This document shows positions 22,816 through 32,161 of a stretch of 37,666 nt of DNA, in pieces. Under the pieces are notes generated by a model. It saw only the letters and a list, made by a program, of their open reading frames with translations, was not told the origin of the DNA and did no database searches. Origin of the DNA: an uncultured Clostridia bacterium (GTDB lineage Bacteria > Bacillota > Clostridia > UBA1381 > UBA9506). The stretch spans positions 1 to 37,666 of the forward strand of contig CALYAO010000046.1 in NCBI GenBank assembly GCA_944393605.1, written 5' to 3'. The stretch's first letter is position 1. Every line of letters begins with the position of its first letter. Position numbers and translations under genes: made by a program.

Positions 22816-23193
22816 TTACATTTTTGAAACCCCACTCCAAGGCAATTGCCATAGCACCTCCGCCTGCAACCTCTTGGTCAGGCTGCCAAACACCAGCTCA
22901 TATGCCTCATCCAGCATGGCGCATAGACATCTGCCCGAACATCGCTCTCCCAATACGCCGAATTCCAATGTTGCTGATTGAGATACTATCCTGGGACGAT
23001 CTTGCCCGCATACAGCATGCGCAGCAGCTTGCCATGCGCAGGAGCCAGTTTGATACATAAGATGGATTTACCGTCCTTGTCCCTGCCCATCATGGCAACA
23101 TCCCAAATACCGCTGTGCATTCCATTCGAGCTTCCAGTCTGTCACAGCGTCCGATTTGGCCATGCAGTATGCCGTAATTTGTTCTGCCATCAT
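22816..23193 (-). pseudogene. Broken MmcQ/YjbR-family (DUF419) gene
   Basis: Read on the - strand from ATG 23193 after GAGAGGGGAGC. Frame 1 gives MMAEQITAYCMAKSDAVTDW ... NAQRYLG up to about 23101. A one-base shift then continues as VAMMGRDKDGKSILCIKLAP ... GKIVPG, a TAG stop at 22988-22986 where Tyr would be expected, then YLNQQHWNSAYWESDV. Near 22921 the frame returns to the first and ends AMLDEAYELVFGSLTKRL. Put together it covers about 125 residues, the full family length, including the diagnostic NxxHWNS motif and the closing SYELV-like helix. MmcQ/YjbR proteins have a CyaY-like fold and an unclear, possibly DNA-binding role. Two frameshifts plus a stop make decay likelier than sequencing error. 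TATAAT (- strand 23247-23242) may be the relic of its promoter. Confidence 0.8.
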
Positions 23194-23289
23194 ACAAGCT
23201 CCCCTCTCGATCCGTGTAGGCAGCCGGCCTGCCGATGTGCTATTATATTTAGAAAGACGCTCCATTTCGCAGAAAAATGCCATTTTCAT

Positions 23290-23313
23290 CTGTAAAGGTA
23301 TATTTCTTTACAG
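23290..23313. repeat. Small inverted repeat at the end of pcrA
   Basis: CTGTAAAG at 23290-23297 and CTTTACAG at 23306-23313 form an 8-bp stem over the pcrA stop codon. No T-run follows on the - strand, so it would be at best a weak terminator. Confidence 0.3.
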
Positions 23314-25503
23314 CTTCGTCAGTTTGGCAAAGGTTGCCATGAGATTTTTGCGGCCCGCATTGTCAAAATCGATGGTGAGCTTCATGTCGCTGCCGATTGG
23401 TGTTGCTGCCACAATGGTACCTTCTCCAAATTTGGCATGCGCCACTCTGTCCCCTTCGCGAAAGTCAAACGCGGGGACGCTCTGGGGAGCCACTCTGTGC
23501 GGCCGCGCCCGGAACAACGCATCAAAATTCTGGCCGCCCGCCCGCCTGCCAACCGGAATGACGGTGGATTCCTGTGGTTCGGGCTTGCTGACATCCGTCA
23601 GGCACTCGCTGGGCAGCTCCTCGATAAACCGGGAGGGCAGCTGCGCCTGTGATTTCCCGAATAACATGCGGTAGCGCGCATGGGAGATGAACAGATCCTG
23701 CTTGGCCCGCGTGATGCCAACATAGCACAGGCGGCGTTCCTCCTCCAACTCCTCCACTTCCCCAATGGACCGCCCGCTGGGAAAGATGCCTTCTTCCACG
23801 CCGCACAGAAACACCACGGGGAACTCCAACCCCTTGGCGCTGTGCATGGTCATGAGCACCACGCTGTCCTGGTCGGCATCGTAGTTGTCAATGTCGGACA
23901 CCAGCGCGATGTCCTCCAAAAAGCCGCCCAGTGATGGCACCTCGGCCGTTTTTTCATATTCCACCGCAGAAGAAACCAACTCCTTTAGGTTTTCAATGCG
24001 GGTCATATTCTCGATCTGTTTGGTGGCGGTCAGCGCATCCAGATACCCGCTTTCGCGCAAAACCGCTTCAATGAGCTCGGACACGGACAGCATACCCTCT
24101 CTTTGACGGAGGCTATCCATCATTTGTGTAAAGGGAAGAAGCTTTCCAGCAGATTTTGTGAGCTCCGGAATTTGTGCAGCATGCGCCATTGTCTCATAGA
24201 GACTCAAACTGTTTGCGTCTGCTACCGCCGCAACGTGGCTCATGGTGGTATCGCCAATGCCGCGTTTGGGTTCGTTGACGATCCGGGACAGGCTGAGGTT
24301 GTCGTTGGGATTGTGGATCACGCGCAGATATGCCACAATGTCCTTGATCTCCTTGCGGTCATAGAACCGGAGGCCGCCCAGCACGCGGTATGGGATGGCG
24401 TTGCGCAGCAGCACATCCTCCAGCACGCGGGACAGCGCATTCATGCGGTACAGGATGGCAAAGTCCGCATAGTGCAGGCCCTCCTGCGCAATCTTATTCG
24501 CAATTTGCTCCACAATGAAATAGGCCTCATCCCGCTCATCCGACGCGCCGTAGAGCGTGATCTTGCCGCCGTCCCCGTTCTGGGTCCACAGCCGCTTGCC
24601 CTTGCGTCCGCGGTTGTTCGCGATGACGCAGTTGGCGGCGTTTAGGATATTTTGCGTCGAGCGGTAATTCTGCTCCAGTTTGATGACCTTGGCATCGGGA
24701 AACTCCTTCTCAAAGTCCAGGATGTTGTTGATGTTCGCGCCCCGGAACTTATAGATGCTCTGGTCATCATCCCCCACCACGCACAGGTTGCGGTGCTTCC
24801 CTGCCAGCATGCTCACCAGCATGTACTGGGAATTGTTGGTATCCTGATACTCATCCACGAATATGTAGCGAAATTTGTCCTGGTAGTAAGAAAGAATCTC
24901 AGGCTCCAGGCTAAACAGCTTGACCGTCTGCATGATGAGGTCATCAAAATCCAGCGCATTGGCGGCAAACAGCCGTTTTTGATACAGCCGATACACCTCC
25001 CCCACCTTGGACATCTTAAAGTCGCTCGCATAGATATCACAGAACACATCGGGCTCATAGAGGTCGTTTTTGGCATCGCTGATGAGCTTTGCGATCATCT
25101 TGGGGGGAAAATGCTCCGCATCCATATTGAGTTCTTTTAAACACTCCTTGATGAGCGTCTGCTGGTCCTGGGAGTCATAAATGACGAATCCGCTCTCATA
25201 CCCCAGCTTCTCGATGTTGCGCCGCAGAATGCGCACGCAGGAGGAGTGAAACGTGCTGACCCAGATGTCGTTCCCCTGCTCCCCAACCAGGCTCGCAACC
25301 CGCTCCTTCATCTCGAAAGCAGCCTTATTGGTAAAGGTGATTGCCAAAATATTCCATGGACGCACGCCGCGCTCCAGAAGGTATGCAATGCGGTTGACCA
25401 CCACGGTGGTCTTGCCCGACCCCGCACCCGCCAAAATCAAAAGAGGCCCTTCGGTGGTCCGGATGGCCTCCTGCTGTCTATCGTTAAATGCTTCGAGATT
25501 CAT
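23308..25503 (-). CDS. pcrA: ATP-dependent DNA helicase PcrA (UvrD/Rep family)
   Basis: 731 residues. A 3'-5' helicase of DNA repair and rolling-circle replication, known to clear RecA filaments in Bacillota. Superfamily 1 motifs are complete: Q-motif FNDRQQEAI, Walker A AGAGSGKT at 25-32, motif Ia LAITFTNKAA, motif II VDEYQDTN, motif III VVGDDDQSIYKFRGA, motif IV EQNYRST, motif V MTMHSAKGLEF, and motif VI RLCYVGITRAK. The C-terminal end (EGDRVAHAKFGEGTI ... VDFD-like) is the PcrA-type Tudor-like domain that binds RNA polymerase. It starts at ATG 25503, 9 bp after the small DUF6440 gene. In many Clostridia pcrA is followed by ligA; here it is followed by the broken YjbR gene. Confidence 0.96.
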   Translation of the reverse strand: MNLEAFNDRQQEAIRTTEGPLLILAGAGSGKTTVVVNRIAYLLERGVRPWNILAITFTNKAAFEMKERVASLVGEQGNDIWVSTFHSSCVRILRRNIEKLGYESGFVIYDSQDQQTLIKECLKELNMDAEHFPPKMIAKLISDAKNDLYEPDVFCDIYASDFKMSKVGEVYRLYQKRLFAANALDFDDLIMQTVKLFSLEPEILSYYQDKFRYIFVDEYQDTNNSQYMLVSMLAGKHRNLCVVGDDDQSIYKFRGANINNILDFEKEFPDAKVIKLEQNYRSTQNILNAANCVIANNRGRKGKRLWTQNGDGGKITLYGASDERDEAYFIVEQIANKIAQEGLHYADFAILYRMNALSRVLEDVLLRNAIPYRVLGGLRFYDRKEIKDIVAYLRVIHNPNDNLSLSRIVNEPKRGIGDTTMSHVAAVADANSLSLYETMAHAAQIPELTKSAGKLLPFTQMMDSLRQREGMLSVSELIEAVLRESGYLDALTATKQIENMTRIENLKELVSSAVEYEKTAEVPSLGGFLEDIALVSDIDNYDADQDSVVLMTMHSAKGLEFPVVFLCGVEEGIFPSGRSIGEVEELEEERRLCYVGITRAKQDLFISHARYRMLFGKSQAQLPSRFIEELPSECLTDVSKPEPQESTVIPVGRRAGGQNFDALFRARPHRVAPQSVPAFDFREGDRVAHAKFGEGTIVAATPIGSDMKLTIDFDNAGRKNLMATFAKLTKL

Positions 25504-25512
25504 ATGTGTCTC

Positions 25513-25698
25513 CTATTCCTGTATTTGCGGCCCGATGATGGGCTTTCCATCCCGCCCCAGCAGCGGGGTTATCGCAATGCCATATCCGCTCATCACATAG
25601 AGATATTGAACGCCGGTTAGGCGGTCTTGTATGATCTGGCGTTTCGTCGCAACGCCGCCCTCCTGATGCACAGGCACAAAACGGTCTGGTTGTTTCAT
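25513..25698 (-). CDS. DUF6440 family small protein
   Basis: 61 residues. The sequence DRFVPVHQEGG ... IIQDRLTGVQYLYVMSGYG ... TPLLGRDGKPII fits the short DUF6440 family, whose function is unknown. It is a compact single domain with a typical GVxYL strand and a GxTPLLxxDGKP end; no signal peptide or membrane segment is seen. ATG 25698 is chosen because the family begins there; the ribosome site is poor (AAAGGCGGCGG about 8-13 bp upstream). It lies between gatB and pcrA, 9 bp before pcrA, probably in the same transcript. Confidence 0.7.
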   Translation of the reverse strand: MKQPDRFVPVHQEGGVATKRQIIQDRLTGVQYLYVMSGYGIAITPLLGRDGKPIIGPQIQE

Positions 25699-25723
25699 GG
25701 TGTTCCGCCGCCTTTCTTTTCTT

Positions 25724-25766
25724 TGCCAATCCATAGGCGCCGCAGACGGACGCCCATGGATTGGCA
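25724..25766. repeat. Inverted repeat with inner stem in the leader of the DUF6440 gene
   Basis: TGCCAATCCAT at 25724-25734 and ATGGATTGGCA at 25756-25766 are perfect 11-bp arms; GGCG/CGCC inside extends the stem after one mismatch. On the - strand it is followed by an A/G-rich run (AAAGAAAAGAAAGG), not T, so it is not a terminator. It lies 26 bp upstream of the DUF6440 start and may shape translation or message stability. Confidence 0.5.
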
Positions 25767-25792
25767 CCCACGCGCACGTGGATGCACCAATA

Positions 25793-27220
25793 TCAAAGCG
25801 CCTCCAGCGCCTCTTTTAGCAGCTTGTTGATGAGCTGCGGATTGGCCTTGCCCTGGGAGGCCTTCATACACTGCCCCACCAAGAAGCCCATGGCCTTGCC
25901 CTTGCCCGCCTTGTAATCCGCAACGGACTGCGGGTTGGCGGCAATCACTTCATCCACCAGCGCCTTGATGGCGCCCTCGTCCGAGATCTGAACCAGGCCC
26001 TTCTCTTTCACGATCTCTTCGGGGTCATGCGGATTTGCAAACATCTCATCTAGGACCTTCTTGGCGGCCGAGTTGCTGATGGTCCCGCCTTCGATCAAAG
26101 CAATGAGCTTGGCGAGGTCCGCCGCCGCAAAGGGGATTTCCTCCAATTCCTTGTCGTTCATGACCTTTAGAATATCTCCCATGAGCCAGTTTGCCACCGT
26201 CTTTGGCGTCGCCCCCGCCGCCACACAGGCATCAAAGAAGTCTGCCATGTGCTTGGAGGCGGTGATGATAAAGGCATCATATTCAGGCAGCCCATACTCG
26301 CTGACATACCGCGCCTTGCGCTGTGCCGGCATCTCGGGGATGGTGGCACGGATCTCCTCGATCCACTCGTCTGAAATCACGATGGGAACCAGGTCGGGCT
26401 CGGGGAAGTACCGGTAATCCTGGGCATCCTCCTTGCTGCGGAGCACTACGCTCATGCCGCGGGTGTCATCCCACCGGCGGGTCTCCTGCACCACTTCTCC
26501 GCCGTCCTCCAACACCTCAATCTGGCGCTTTCTCTCATAATCCATGGCGCGCACGGCAGCACGGAAGGAGTTGACATTCTTCATCTCGCACCGTGTCCCA
26601 AACTCCTTCTGGCCCACAGGCCGCACCGACACATTGACGTCGCACCGGAGTGACCCCTCCTGCATCTTACAGTCGGACACCTCGGTGTACTCCAAGATGG
26701 ACTTTAAGGTATCCAGGAACACCCGTGCCTCCTCCGAGGAGCGCAGATCGGGCTCGGTCACGATCTCAATGAGAGGCACGCCGCAGCGGTTGTAGTCCAC
26801 CATGGAGCCGCTGCCATAGTCGTCATGCACCAGCTTGCCCGCGTCCTCCTCAATGTGGATACGGGTGATGCCGATGGTGCGCTTTTGCCCTTCCACCTCA
26901 ATGTCAATGTGTCCATGCTGGCACACGGGCAGGTCAAACTGGGAGATCTGATATGCCTTAGGCAGGTCGGGATAGAAGTAATTTTTCCGGTCCTGCTTGC
27001 CATAGGGCGTGATGTCGCAGTTCATGGCAAGGCCCGCCTTAATGGCGTAATCCACCACTTTTTTATTGAGCACGGGCAGCGTCCCGGGCATTCCCGAGCA
27101 CACCGGGCAGACGTGCGTGTTAGGCTCTCCGCCGAATTCGTTTTTACAGCCACAGTAGATCTTGGTGTTGGTCGAAAGCTCTGCGTGTATTTCCAGTCCA
27201 ATGACGGTTTCGTAATCCAT
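25793..27220 (-). CDS. gatB: Aspartyl/glutamyl-tRNA amidotransferase subunit B
   Basis: 475 residues, normal for GatB. The subunit binds misacylated Glu-tRNA-Gln or Asp-tRNA-Asn and activates it for amidation. Visible marks are [15 protein letters not shown] at the start, [58 protein letters not shown], and the C-terminal Yqey-like tail ending in [16 protein letters not shown] 27220 lies 8 bp after AAGGAGGGG; more upstream in-frame codons lie inside gatA. It follows gatA by 16 bp. Presence of GatCAB suggests that Gln-tRNA and perhaps Asn-tRNA are made by the indirect route. Confidence 0.97.
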   Translation of the reverse strand: MDYETVIGLEIHAELSTNTKIYCGCKNEFGGEPNTHVCPVCSGMPGTLPVLNKKVVDYAIKAGLAMNCDITPYGKQDRKNYFYPDLPKAYQISQFDLPVCQHGHIDIEVEGQKRTIGITRIHIEEDAGKLVHDDYGSGSMVDYNRCGVPLIEIVTEPDLRSSEEARVFLDTLKSILEYTEVSDCKMQEGSLRCDVNVSVRPVGQKEFGTRCEMKNVNSFRAAVRAMDYERKRQIEVLEDGGEVVQETRRWDDTRGMSVVLRSKEDAQDYRYFPEPDLVPIVISDEWIEEIRATIPEMPAQRKARYVSEYGLPEYDAFIITASKHMADFFDACVAAGATPKTVANWLMGDILKVMNDKELEEIPFAAADLAKLIALIEGGTISNSAAKKVLDEMFANPHDPEEIVKEKGLVQISDEGAIKALVDEVIAANPQSVADYKAGKGKAMGFLVGQCMKASQGKANPQLINKLLKEALEAL

Positions 27221-27236
27221 GTTGTGTCCCCTCCTT

Positions 27237-28691
27237 TTACAGCGTCGGCCGCACTTTGGTGATGGTCTGCTCCAAGGCATAGGCCGCATTTAAGACCTGC
27301 GCCTCCCCGAAGGGCTTCCCGATGATCTGGATGCCGATGGGCAGGCCCGCCGCATCGTACCCACAGGGCAGCACCAGTGCAGGCAGGCCGCCGATGTTGA
27401 CCGACACTGTACAGATATCTGCCATATACATTTCCAGCGGGTTGTCCGTCTTCTCCCCGATGCCAAACGCTGTGGTTGGCGTTGCGGGCGTGACCAAGAC
27501 GTCATAGGTCTCAAAGGCCTTCTGGAAATCCTGCATAATGAGCGTCCGCACCTGCTGCGCCTTCTTGTAGTACGCATCGTAGTACCCGGAGGACAGCGCA
27601 TAGGTGCCGATCATGATGCGGCGCTTGACCTCCGCACCAAAGCCCTCGCTGCGCGTCTGGCAATACATGTCCACCAGGCCGTCAAAGTGTTCCGCACGGA
27701 AACCGTACTTCACGCCATCATACCGCGCCAGGTTGGAGCTGGCCTCCGCGGAGGAGATCATGTAATATGCCGGGAGGGCATACTCGTTGAGCGGCAGATG
27801 CATCTCCTGCGCCTCTGCGCCCAGGCCGCGCATGTTATCAACGGCCCCCATGACCGCGCTCATCACGTCGGATGAAATGCCCGCGCCCATGTACTCCTGC
27901 GGCAGGCCGATTTTCAGGCCGCGGATGTCCCCCGTGAGGGCGGAGAGCAGGTTGCCATGGTCAATGTTAACCGACGTAGAATCCTTGGGGTCATGCCCCA
28001 TGATGGTATCCAGCACAGCCGCACAGTCACGGACGTCCTTGGTGAGCGGGCCGATCTGGTCCAGCGAGGATGCAAAAGCCACCAGCCCGTACCGGGATAC
28101 GGAGCCATAGGTCGGCTTCATGCCCACGCAGCCGCACAGCGCAGCGGGCTGCCGGATGGAGCCGCCCGTGTCGCTGCCCAGCGCAAAATATGCCTCATCC
28201 GCCGAGACGCATGCCGCCGAGCCGCCCGAGGAGCCGCCCGGCACCTTGGTGATATCATAGGGGTTTTTGGTCTTTTTGAAATAGGAATTCTCGGTGGAAG
28301 ACCCCATCGCGAATTCGTCCATGTTCACCTTCCCCACCAGCACGGTATCCGCATTCTTGAGCTTTTCGGTCACCGTCGCATTATAGGGCGGCTTAAAGTT
28401 GTACAGCATCTTGGAGGAGCAGGTGGTCAAAATGTCCTTGGTGCACAGGTTGTCTTTGAGCGCCATGGGGACACCTGCCAGCGGGCCGGTTGCCTCCCCC
28501 GCCGCGATTTTTTTGTCCATCTCCTCCGCCTGTGCCAGCGCATGCTCGGGCAGCACGGTCACATAGCTCTCCACCTTGTCCTCCACGGCGTCAATGCGCG
28601 AAAGAACTGCTTTGGTGGCTTCCACTGAGCTGATTTCCTTTGCCTTGATCTTGTCCGCAATCTCATGTGCGGTATATTGAAACAGTTCCAT
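27237..28691 (-). CDS. gatA: Aspartyl/glutamyl-tRNA amidotransferase subunit A
   Basis: 484 residues. The amidase subunit, which frees ammonia from glutamine and passes it to GatB. The Ser-cisSer-Lys triad is complete: Lys79 in MALKDNLC, Ser154 in GGSSGGSAA, and Ser178 in [12 protein letters not shown]. The family end [19 protein letters not shown] is present. I choose ATG 28691 with GAGGTG 6 bp upstream; a GTG at 28700 is in frame but overlaps that site. It follows gatC by 22 bp. Confidence 0.97.
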   Translation of the reverse strand: MELFQYTAHEIADKIKAKEISSVEATKAVLSRIDAVEDKVESYVTVLPEHALAQAEEMDKKIAAGEATGPLAGVPMALKDNLCTKDILTTCSSKMLYNFKPPYNATVTEKLKNADTVLVGKVNMDEFAMGSSTENSYFKKTKNPYDITKVPGGSSGGSAACVSADEAYFALGSDTGGSIRQPAALCGCVGMKPTYGSVSRYGLVAFASSLDQIGPLTKDVRDCAAVLDTIMGHDPKDSTSVNIDHGNLLSALTGDIRGLKIGLPQEYMGAGISSDVMSAVMGAVDNMRGLGAEAQEMHLPLNEYALPAYYMISSAEASSNLARYDGVKYGFRAEHFDGLVDMYCQTRSEGFGAEVKRRIMIGTYALSSGYYDAYYKKAQQVRTLIMQDFQKAFETYDVLVTPATPTTAFGIGEKTDNPLEMYMADICTVSVNIGGLPALVLPCGYDAAGLPIGIQIIGKPFGEAQVLNAAYALEQTITKVRPTL

Positions 28692-28713
28692 ATTTGTCAC
28701 CTCTTTCGTCAGC

Positions 28714-29001
28714 TTATTCTACGACCTTGGGCACCACAAAGGCCTCTTCATCCCGGTCGGGTGCATTCTGCAAAATAGCCTCCCGGTCATAGGACGGAAT
28801 CACAACATCCTCCCGGAATGCGTTCTGCATGGGAATGGCATGCGCGGTTGGAACAACGCCCTCGGTGTCTAGTTCATTGAGCTTGTCCGCAAACCCGATG
28901 ATGTTCTCCATATCCCCCCGCAGCCGCTCGGTCTCCTCATCCGTGAGGTTCAGACGCGCGAGCTTTGCGACGTGCAAGACCTGTTCTTTGGTAATTGCCA
29001 T
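28714..29001 (-). CDS. gatC: Aspartyl/glutamyl-tRNA amidotransferase subunit C
   Basis: 95 residues, the small chain that stabilises GatA on GatB. It shows the typical opening [20 protein letters not shown], the middle [19 protein letters not shown], and the end FREDVVIPS ... [15 protein letters not shown] 29001 follows AAGGAGTG. The gatC-gatA-gatB order is the usual one. The DUF1015 gene ends 36 bp upstream with no terminator in between, so the operon probably starts there. Confidence 0.95.
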   Translation of the reverse strand: MAITKEQVLHVAKLARLNLTDEETERLRGDMENIIGFADKLNELDTEGVVPTAHAIPMQNAFREDVVIPSYDREAILQNAPDRDEEAFVVPKVVE

Positions 29002-29037
29002 TGTCCTTCACTCCTTTTATGCTAGGATACTTCCCAA

Positions 29038-30345
29038 TTAACGAAATTTGTTCATGACGAGCCCTGACAGGATTTTGGGATAAAAATAGGTAGATTTCTG
29101 AGGCATCTTCTCCCCTGCCAGCGACACATCCTTGATCTCCCGCACCTTGGTGGGATTCAGCAGGAAGGAGCACTGGAAGGTGCCGTTTGCGACCTCCGAA
29201 ACCGCTTCCTCCGCCTGTTTGGTATAGGTGAGATTCTTCTGGTTTGCCATGTTTTCCATGTCAATCCCAAAAATCTCTCCCAAGATCAAGGTATGTAACA
29301 CCGAGACGTCCAGCCCGCGGTATGCCGCCGATTTGTCGGGCAGCGCCGCATCCATCGCTGCGGTATCTTCCAATGTGAGCAGATAGTAATAGTCCTTTCC
29401 CGTATAGAATCCGAAGGCCGTTTTGTCTAGGTTGGCCTCCAGGCTATTTTCCATCTCTTGTGCAATGTTTTGGGAGGCCGCAATCTTTTCGACGGCAAAA
29501 TGCCGCTTCAGCTTCTCCACCACATCCGCTTCCTCAAACCGGTCCAAATTACCCACCATCCGGTGCGTCGGGAATACAACCAGGCCTGGGTCGTCCATCT
29601 CCACCAGCACCATCATGATGTAGTTAAAGAGCTCATCCTCACTGCCCCCTTCGCTCCGGAGCTTGTCGCGGTATGCGAGCGCCGTCTCATAGCGGTGATG
29701 CCCGTCTGCAATGAAAAGCTGCTTATCCGCAAAGCAATCCTGCACAGCAGCAATGGTCGCGCTGTCCGTCACCACCCACAGGTTCTGAATGACGCCGTCT
29801 CGCGCCGTAAAACTGACATCAGCGGGCCTTGCCGCGATGTCTGCGATGATGCCCGAGATGGTCTTCTTCGGATCCATGTACAGGCAGTATACCTGGCTGA
29901 AGTTGGCGTCGGTCGCACACATGAGGTTGAAGCGGTCGGTTTTTGCCTTGGACAGCGTCTCCTCATGGGGCAAGACGATCTTTTTGGAAAATTCTGCCAG
30001 CTCCACCAGCGTCATGAAGCCCTTAAAGGACTTGGTTTCCCCGTTCTTGAGGGTGAAAATCTCCTCATACAGGTAAATGGCAGGCTCTTTTTCATACACC
30101 AACACCTGTTCGTCAATCCAGTCTTTGAAGATCTTGGCGGTACGGGTATACCGGTTGTCCGTCTCATTGTCGGTGGGAAGCTCAGGGTTGAGCTCCAGCC
30201 GGATGAAGTTATTGGGGTGCAGCCCAACGTACATCTCCTGCTCCGCAGGGGAAATCACATCATACGGCGGGGTGCATACCAAAGACAGGTCACCGATTTT
30301 TTCTGTGTTGTACCGAAGTCCCCGAAAGGGGATAATGTGTGCCAT
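29038..30345 (-). CDS. DUF1015 family protein
   Basis: 435 residues, normal for DUF1015. The family has no settled function; the conserved IADGHHRYETALAYRD stretch near residue 215 is its hallmark, with PPYDVISPAEQ near 25 and VVFPTHRMVGNL further on. The many conserved His, Asp and Arg in that stretch suggest an enzyme. No signal peptide or membrane segment. The ATG follows GGGAGGA by 9 bp. It lies upstream of gatC in the same direction. The 131 bp between it and the HAD gene contain no convincing terminator and only a weak promoter-like pair on the - strand (TTGTAA, 17 bp, CATATG). Confidence 0.88.
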   Translation of the reverse strand: MAHIIPFRGLRYNTEKIGDLSLVCTPPYDVISPAEQEMYVGLHPNNFIRLELNPELPTDNETDNRYTRTAKIFKDWIDEQVLVYEKEPAIYLYEEIFTLKNGETKSFKGFMTLVELAEFSKKIVLPHEETLSKAKTDRFNLMCATDANFSQVYCLYMDPKKTISGIIADIAARPADVSFTARDGVIQNLWVVTDSATIAAVQDCFADKQLFIADGHHRYETALAYRDKLRSEGGSEDELFNYIMMVLVEMDDPGLVVFPTHRMVGNLDRFEEADVVEKLKRHFAVEKIAASQNIAQEMENSLEANLDKTAFGFYTGKDYYYLLTLEDTAAMDAALPDKSAAYRGLDVSVLHTLILGEIFGIDMENMANQKNLTYTKQAEEAVSEVANGTFQCSFLLNPTKVREIKDVSLAGEKMPQKSTYFYPKILSGLVMNKFR

Positions 30346-30476
30346 AACTGTTGTCCTCCCAATTCCATATGCTTATTTTCTTTTGCATTTACAAACACGC
30401 GCTGCCCTATCCAGAAAGGCGATCATCCCATACTGTGAGCAGGAACGAAGCGCCCCAGGAGCTGCAAACAAAATCC

Positions 30477-31142
30477 TCACAAGAGCGATTGGATATGCGC
30501 AATCACATCCGCCGGCGTGTCCGCAAGGAATGCCGCGCCGCTTTCTATGAGTTCCGCCCGGGTGCCATAGCCCCATGTCACACCAATGCCATGCATGCCC
30601 GCATGCTGCGCGGTCAGCATGTCATACTTGGAGTCCCCAATGAATACCACTTCACTGGGCACTACACCCAGTTCTGCAGCCGCCTCCAGGGCCACCGTCG
30701 GATCGGGCTTGGGGGGCTTGCCGGGCCGATCCCCATACACAGGATCAAATCCATATGCGCCAAACCATCTCTGAATCAGTGCAACCGCAACGGTATGCAT
30801 CTTGTTGGTAACCACGCAGCGCAAGATACCTCGTTGCGTCAGATCATCTAACAAAGCAATGATGCCATGATACGGGCGCGTTTTGTGATTCCAATTTTCC
30901 CCATAGTGGGCTCTCATCCGCTCGGTTGCACGGTTTAAGAGTGCCTCATCATCCTTCACTTCCAACGGCAAGCATCCCTTGACATACTCGCGCGTTCCAC
31001 GCCCGATGGCCCCGCGATGGTGCGCTATATCACAGGCGGGATACCCTTCCTGTGTGAGCGTCCAATTCATTGCATCCGCAAGGTCTGGCAGGGTATCCAG
31101 CAGTGTTCCATCCAAATCAAATATTGCCGCTTTGATGTTCAT
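30477..31142 (-). CDS. HAD hydrolase, phosphoglycolate phosphatase-like
   Basis: 221 residues. Motif I FDLDGTLLDT has the nucleophile Asp9 and Asp11. Motif II is VVTNK, motif III lies in GKPPKPDP, and motif IV is IGDSKYDM. A helical cap domain sits at about 15-85. This is the Gph/PpaX-like branch of HAD phosphatases that remove phosphate from small molecules; phosphoglycolate is the standard guess but cannot be read from sequence. The ATG at 31142 follows GGAGAGG. It lies 15 bp after the DUF624 gene and probably shares its transcript. Confidence 0.88.
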   Translation of the reverse strand: MNIKAAIFDLDGTLLDTLPDLADAMNWTLTQEGYPACDIAHHRGAIGRGTREYVKGCLPLEVKDDEALLNRATERMRAHYGENWNHKTRPYHGIIALLDDLTQRGILRCVVTNKMHTVAVALIQRWFGAYGFDPVYGDRPGKPPKPDPTVALEAAAELGVVPSEVVFIGDSKYDMLTAQHAGMHGIGVTWGYGTRAELIESGAAFLADTPADVIAHIQSLL

Positions 31143-31157
31143 GCTAGCCTCTCCGCC

Positions 31158-32024
31158 TCACTTCTTCTTGTGGTCGATGGTGGTGTCATCAAATACATTC
31201 TCATGCGCGGCATCCACATCCACCGGCGACTCTTTGATCATATATTTGTTCATGACATGCCAGACATAATAGTTCATGGTAAACCCTGACCACGAGATGA
31301 GAATGAGTATCATGAGCAAGATCCACAGCGGGGATACGCACCAAATCAACAGGATGTGCACCCCAAAAATCACCACCGTTAGGAACAGGTTTTGCGGGAA
31401 CTTTGCGATGGCGAAGATCCACGCATTCTTTAGAATATGCCGGAATTTCATGTTGAAAGTCACCATCATGGGGAACACATAGTAGGTCATGCTGATGAGC
31501 ACCAGCGAAACCACCACGGTGATCGCCAGCAAAATGGTGGGATTGATGCGGGTGATGTAGAAGAAGTAGCTGAAGATCACCGCATACAGCACCACGCCGC
31601 CCAAAATGCTCGCAAGCAGCCCCTGTTTCCAATTCTTTTTGGTATGCTCAAAAAAGTCGGATGCCATAAATGCATGCTCCTGCCGCGCATAATTGCGCAG
31701 CACATACGTGAGCCCCGCCGTAAACGGCCCTGTCAGCATCATGGGCAAGAAGGGCAAAATGGGCACCCATGGTGTTCCCGCCTGCGCCAAAGCGACAAAA
31801 TTGTCCAAAAACTGGGTAAAGCTTTCGAGAGAGAGCCCCGTGTACCCAATCCACAAAAAGATGGTGAGCAAGGTAAATGGCAGCGTACATACAAAATACA
31901 AGAGATTCAGCTGCACCAACTTCCAAAATTTGCGCCCAAACATCTCAAAATAGTTCCGCTTTGCCGCCTGCTCCTTGGATACGCCTGGCCCTGGCCGGGT
32001 GTATCGATTTCCAAAAAATCCCAT
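31158..32024 (-). CDS. DUF624 (YesL-like) membrane protein
   Basis: 288 residues with about five or six hydrophobic segments (first near 35-60, a cluster between 125 and 235). The layout fits DUF624/YesL: a hydrophilic start with NYFEMFGRKFWKLVQLN, then LPFTLLTIFLW, then the FxxxKKNWKQG loop, and a charged tail ending in DHKKK. In Bacillus, yesL sits in a rhamnogalacturonan-use cluster and DUF624 genes often neighbour sugar ABC transporters; here there is none, so the role stays open. ATG 32024 is chosen because GGGAGGA lies about 8 bp upstream. Confidence 0.8.
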   Translation of the reverse strand: MGFFGNRYTRPGPGVSKEQAAKRNYFEMFGRKFWKLVQLNLLYFVCTLPFTLLTIFLWIGYTGLSLESFTQFLDNFVALAQAGTPWVPILPFLPMMLTGPFTAGLTYVLRNYARQEHAFMASDFFEHTKKNWKQGLLASILGGVVLYAVIFSYFFYITRINPTILLAITVVVSLVLISMTYYVFPMMVTFNMKFRHILKNAWIFAIAKFPQNLFLTVVIFGVHILLIWCVSPLWILLMILILISWSGFTMNYYVWHVMNKYMIKESPVDVDAAHENVFDDTTIDHKKK

Positions 32025-32053
32025 GTCATCATCCTCCCAAACTGATTCATGAT

Positions 32054-32097
32054 AAAACGGCGGCGCAGCCAAGACGGCTTCGCCTTATGCCGCTTTT
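32054..32097 (-). terminator. Structured terminator between the U32 gene and the DUF624 gene
   Basis: A bulged hairpin builds up from CGGC/GCCG, GGCG/CGCC and AGCC/GGCT with a 5-base loop, flanked by AAAA and TTTTTT. On the - strand the tail is GTTTTATC. It lies about 65 bp after the U32 stop and only 30 bp before the DUF624 start, leaving no room for a promoter after it, so read-through or a promoter upstream of it must serve the DUF624 gene. Confidence 0.6.
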
Positions 32098-32161
32098 TTG
32101 CGTTTTTCGTTTTTGTATGTTATCTGATGGGCCATTGCTGCCCCACAAGCACTATGATGTC

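Noticed and set aside
22816-23193. Programmed frameshifting in the YjbR-like gene
   Set aside because: No slippery run is seen at either shift, and the TAG in the middle frame would still stop translation.
24103-25140. Two successive + strand frames of 180 and 162 codons
   Set aside because: Antisense to pcrA, which shows every helicase motif.
29458-30438. Open frame of 326 codons on the + strand
   Set aside because: Antisense to the DUF1015 gene; it runs past that gene's start and has no family marks.
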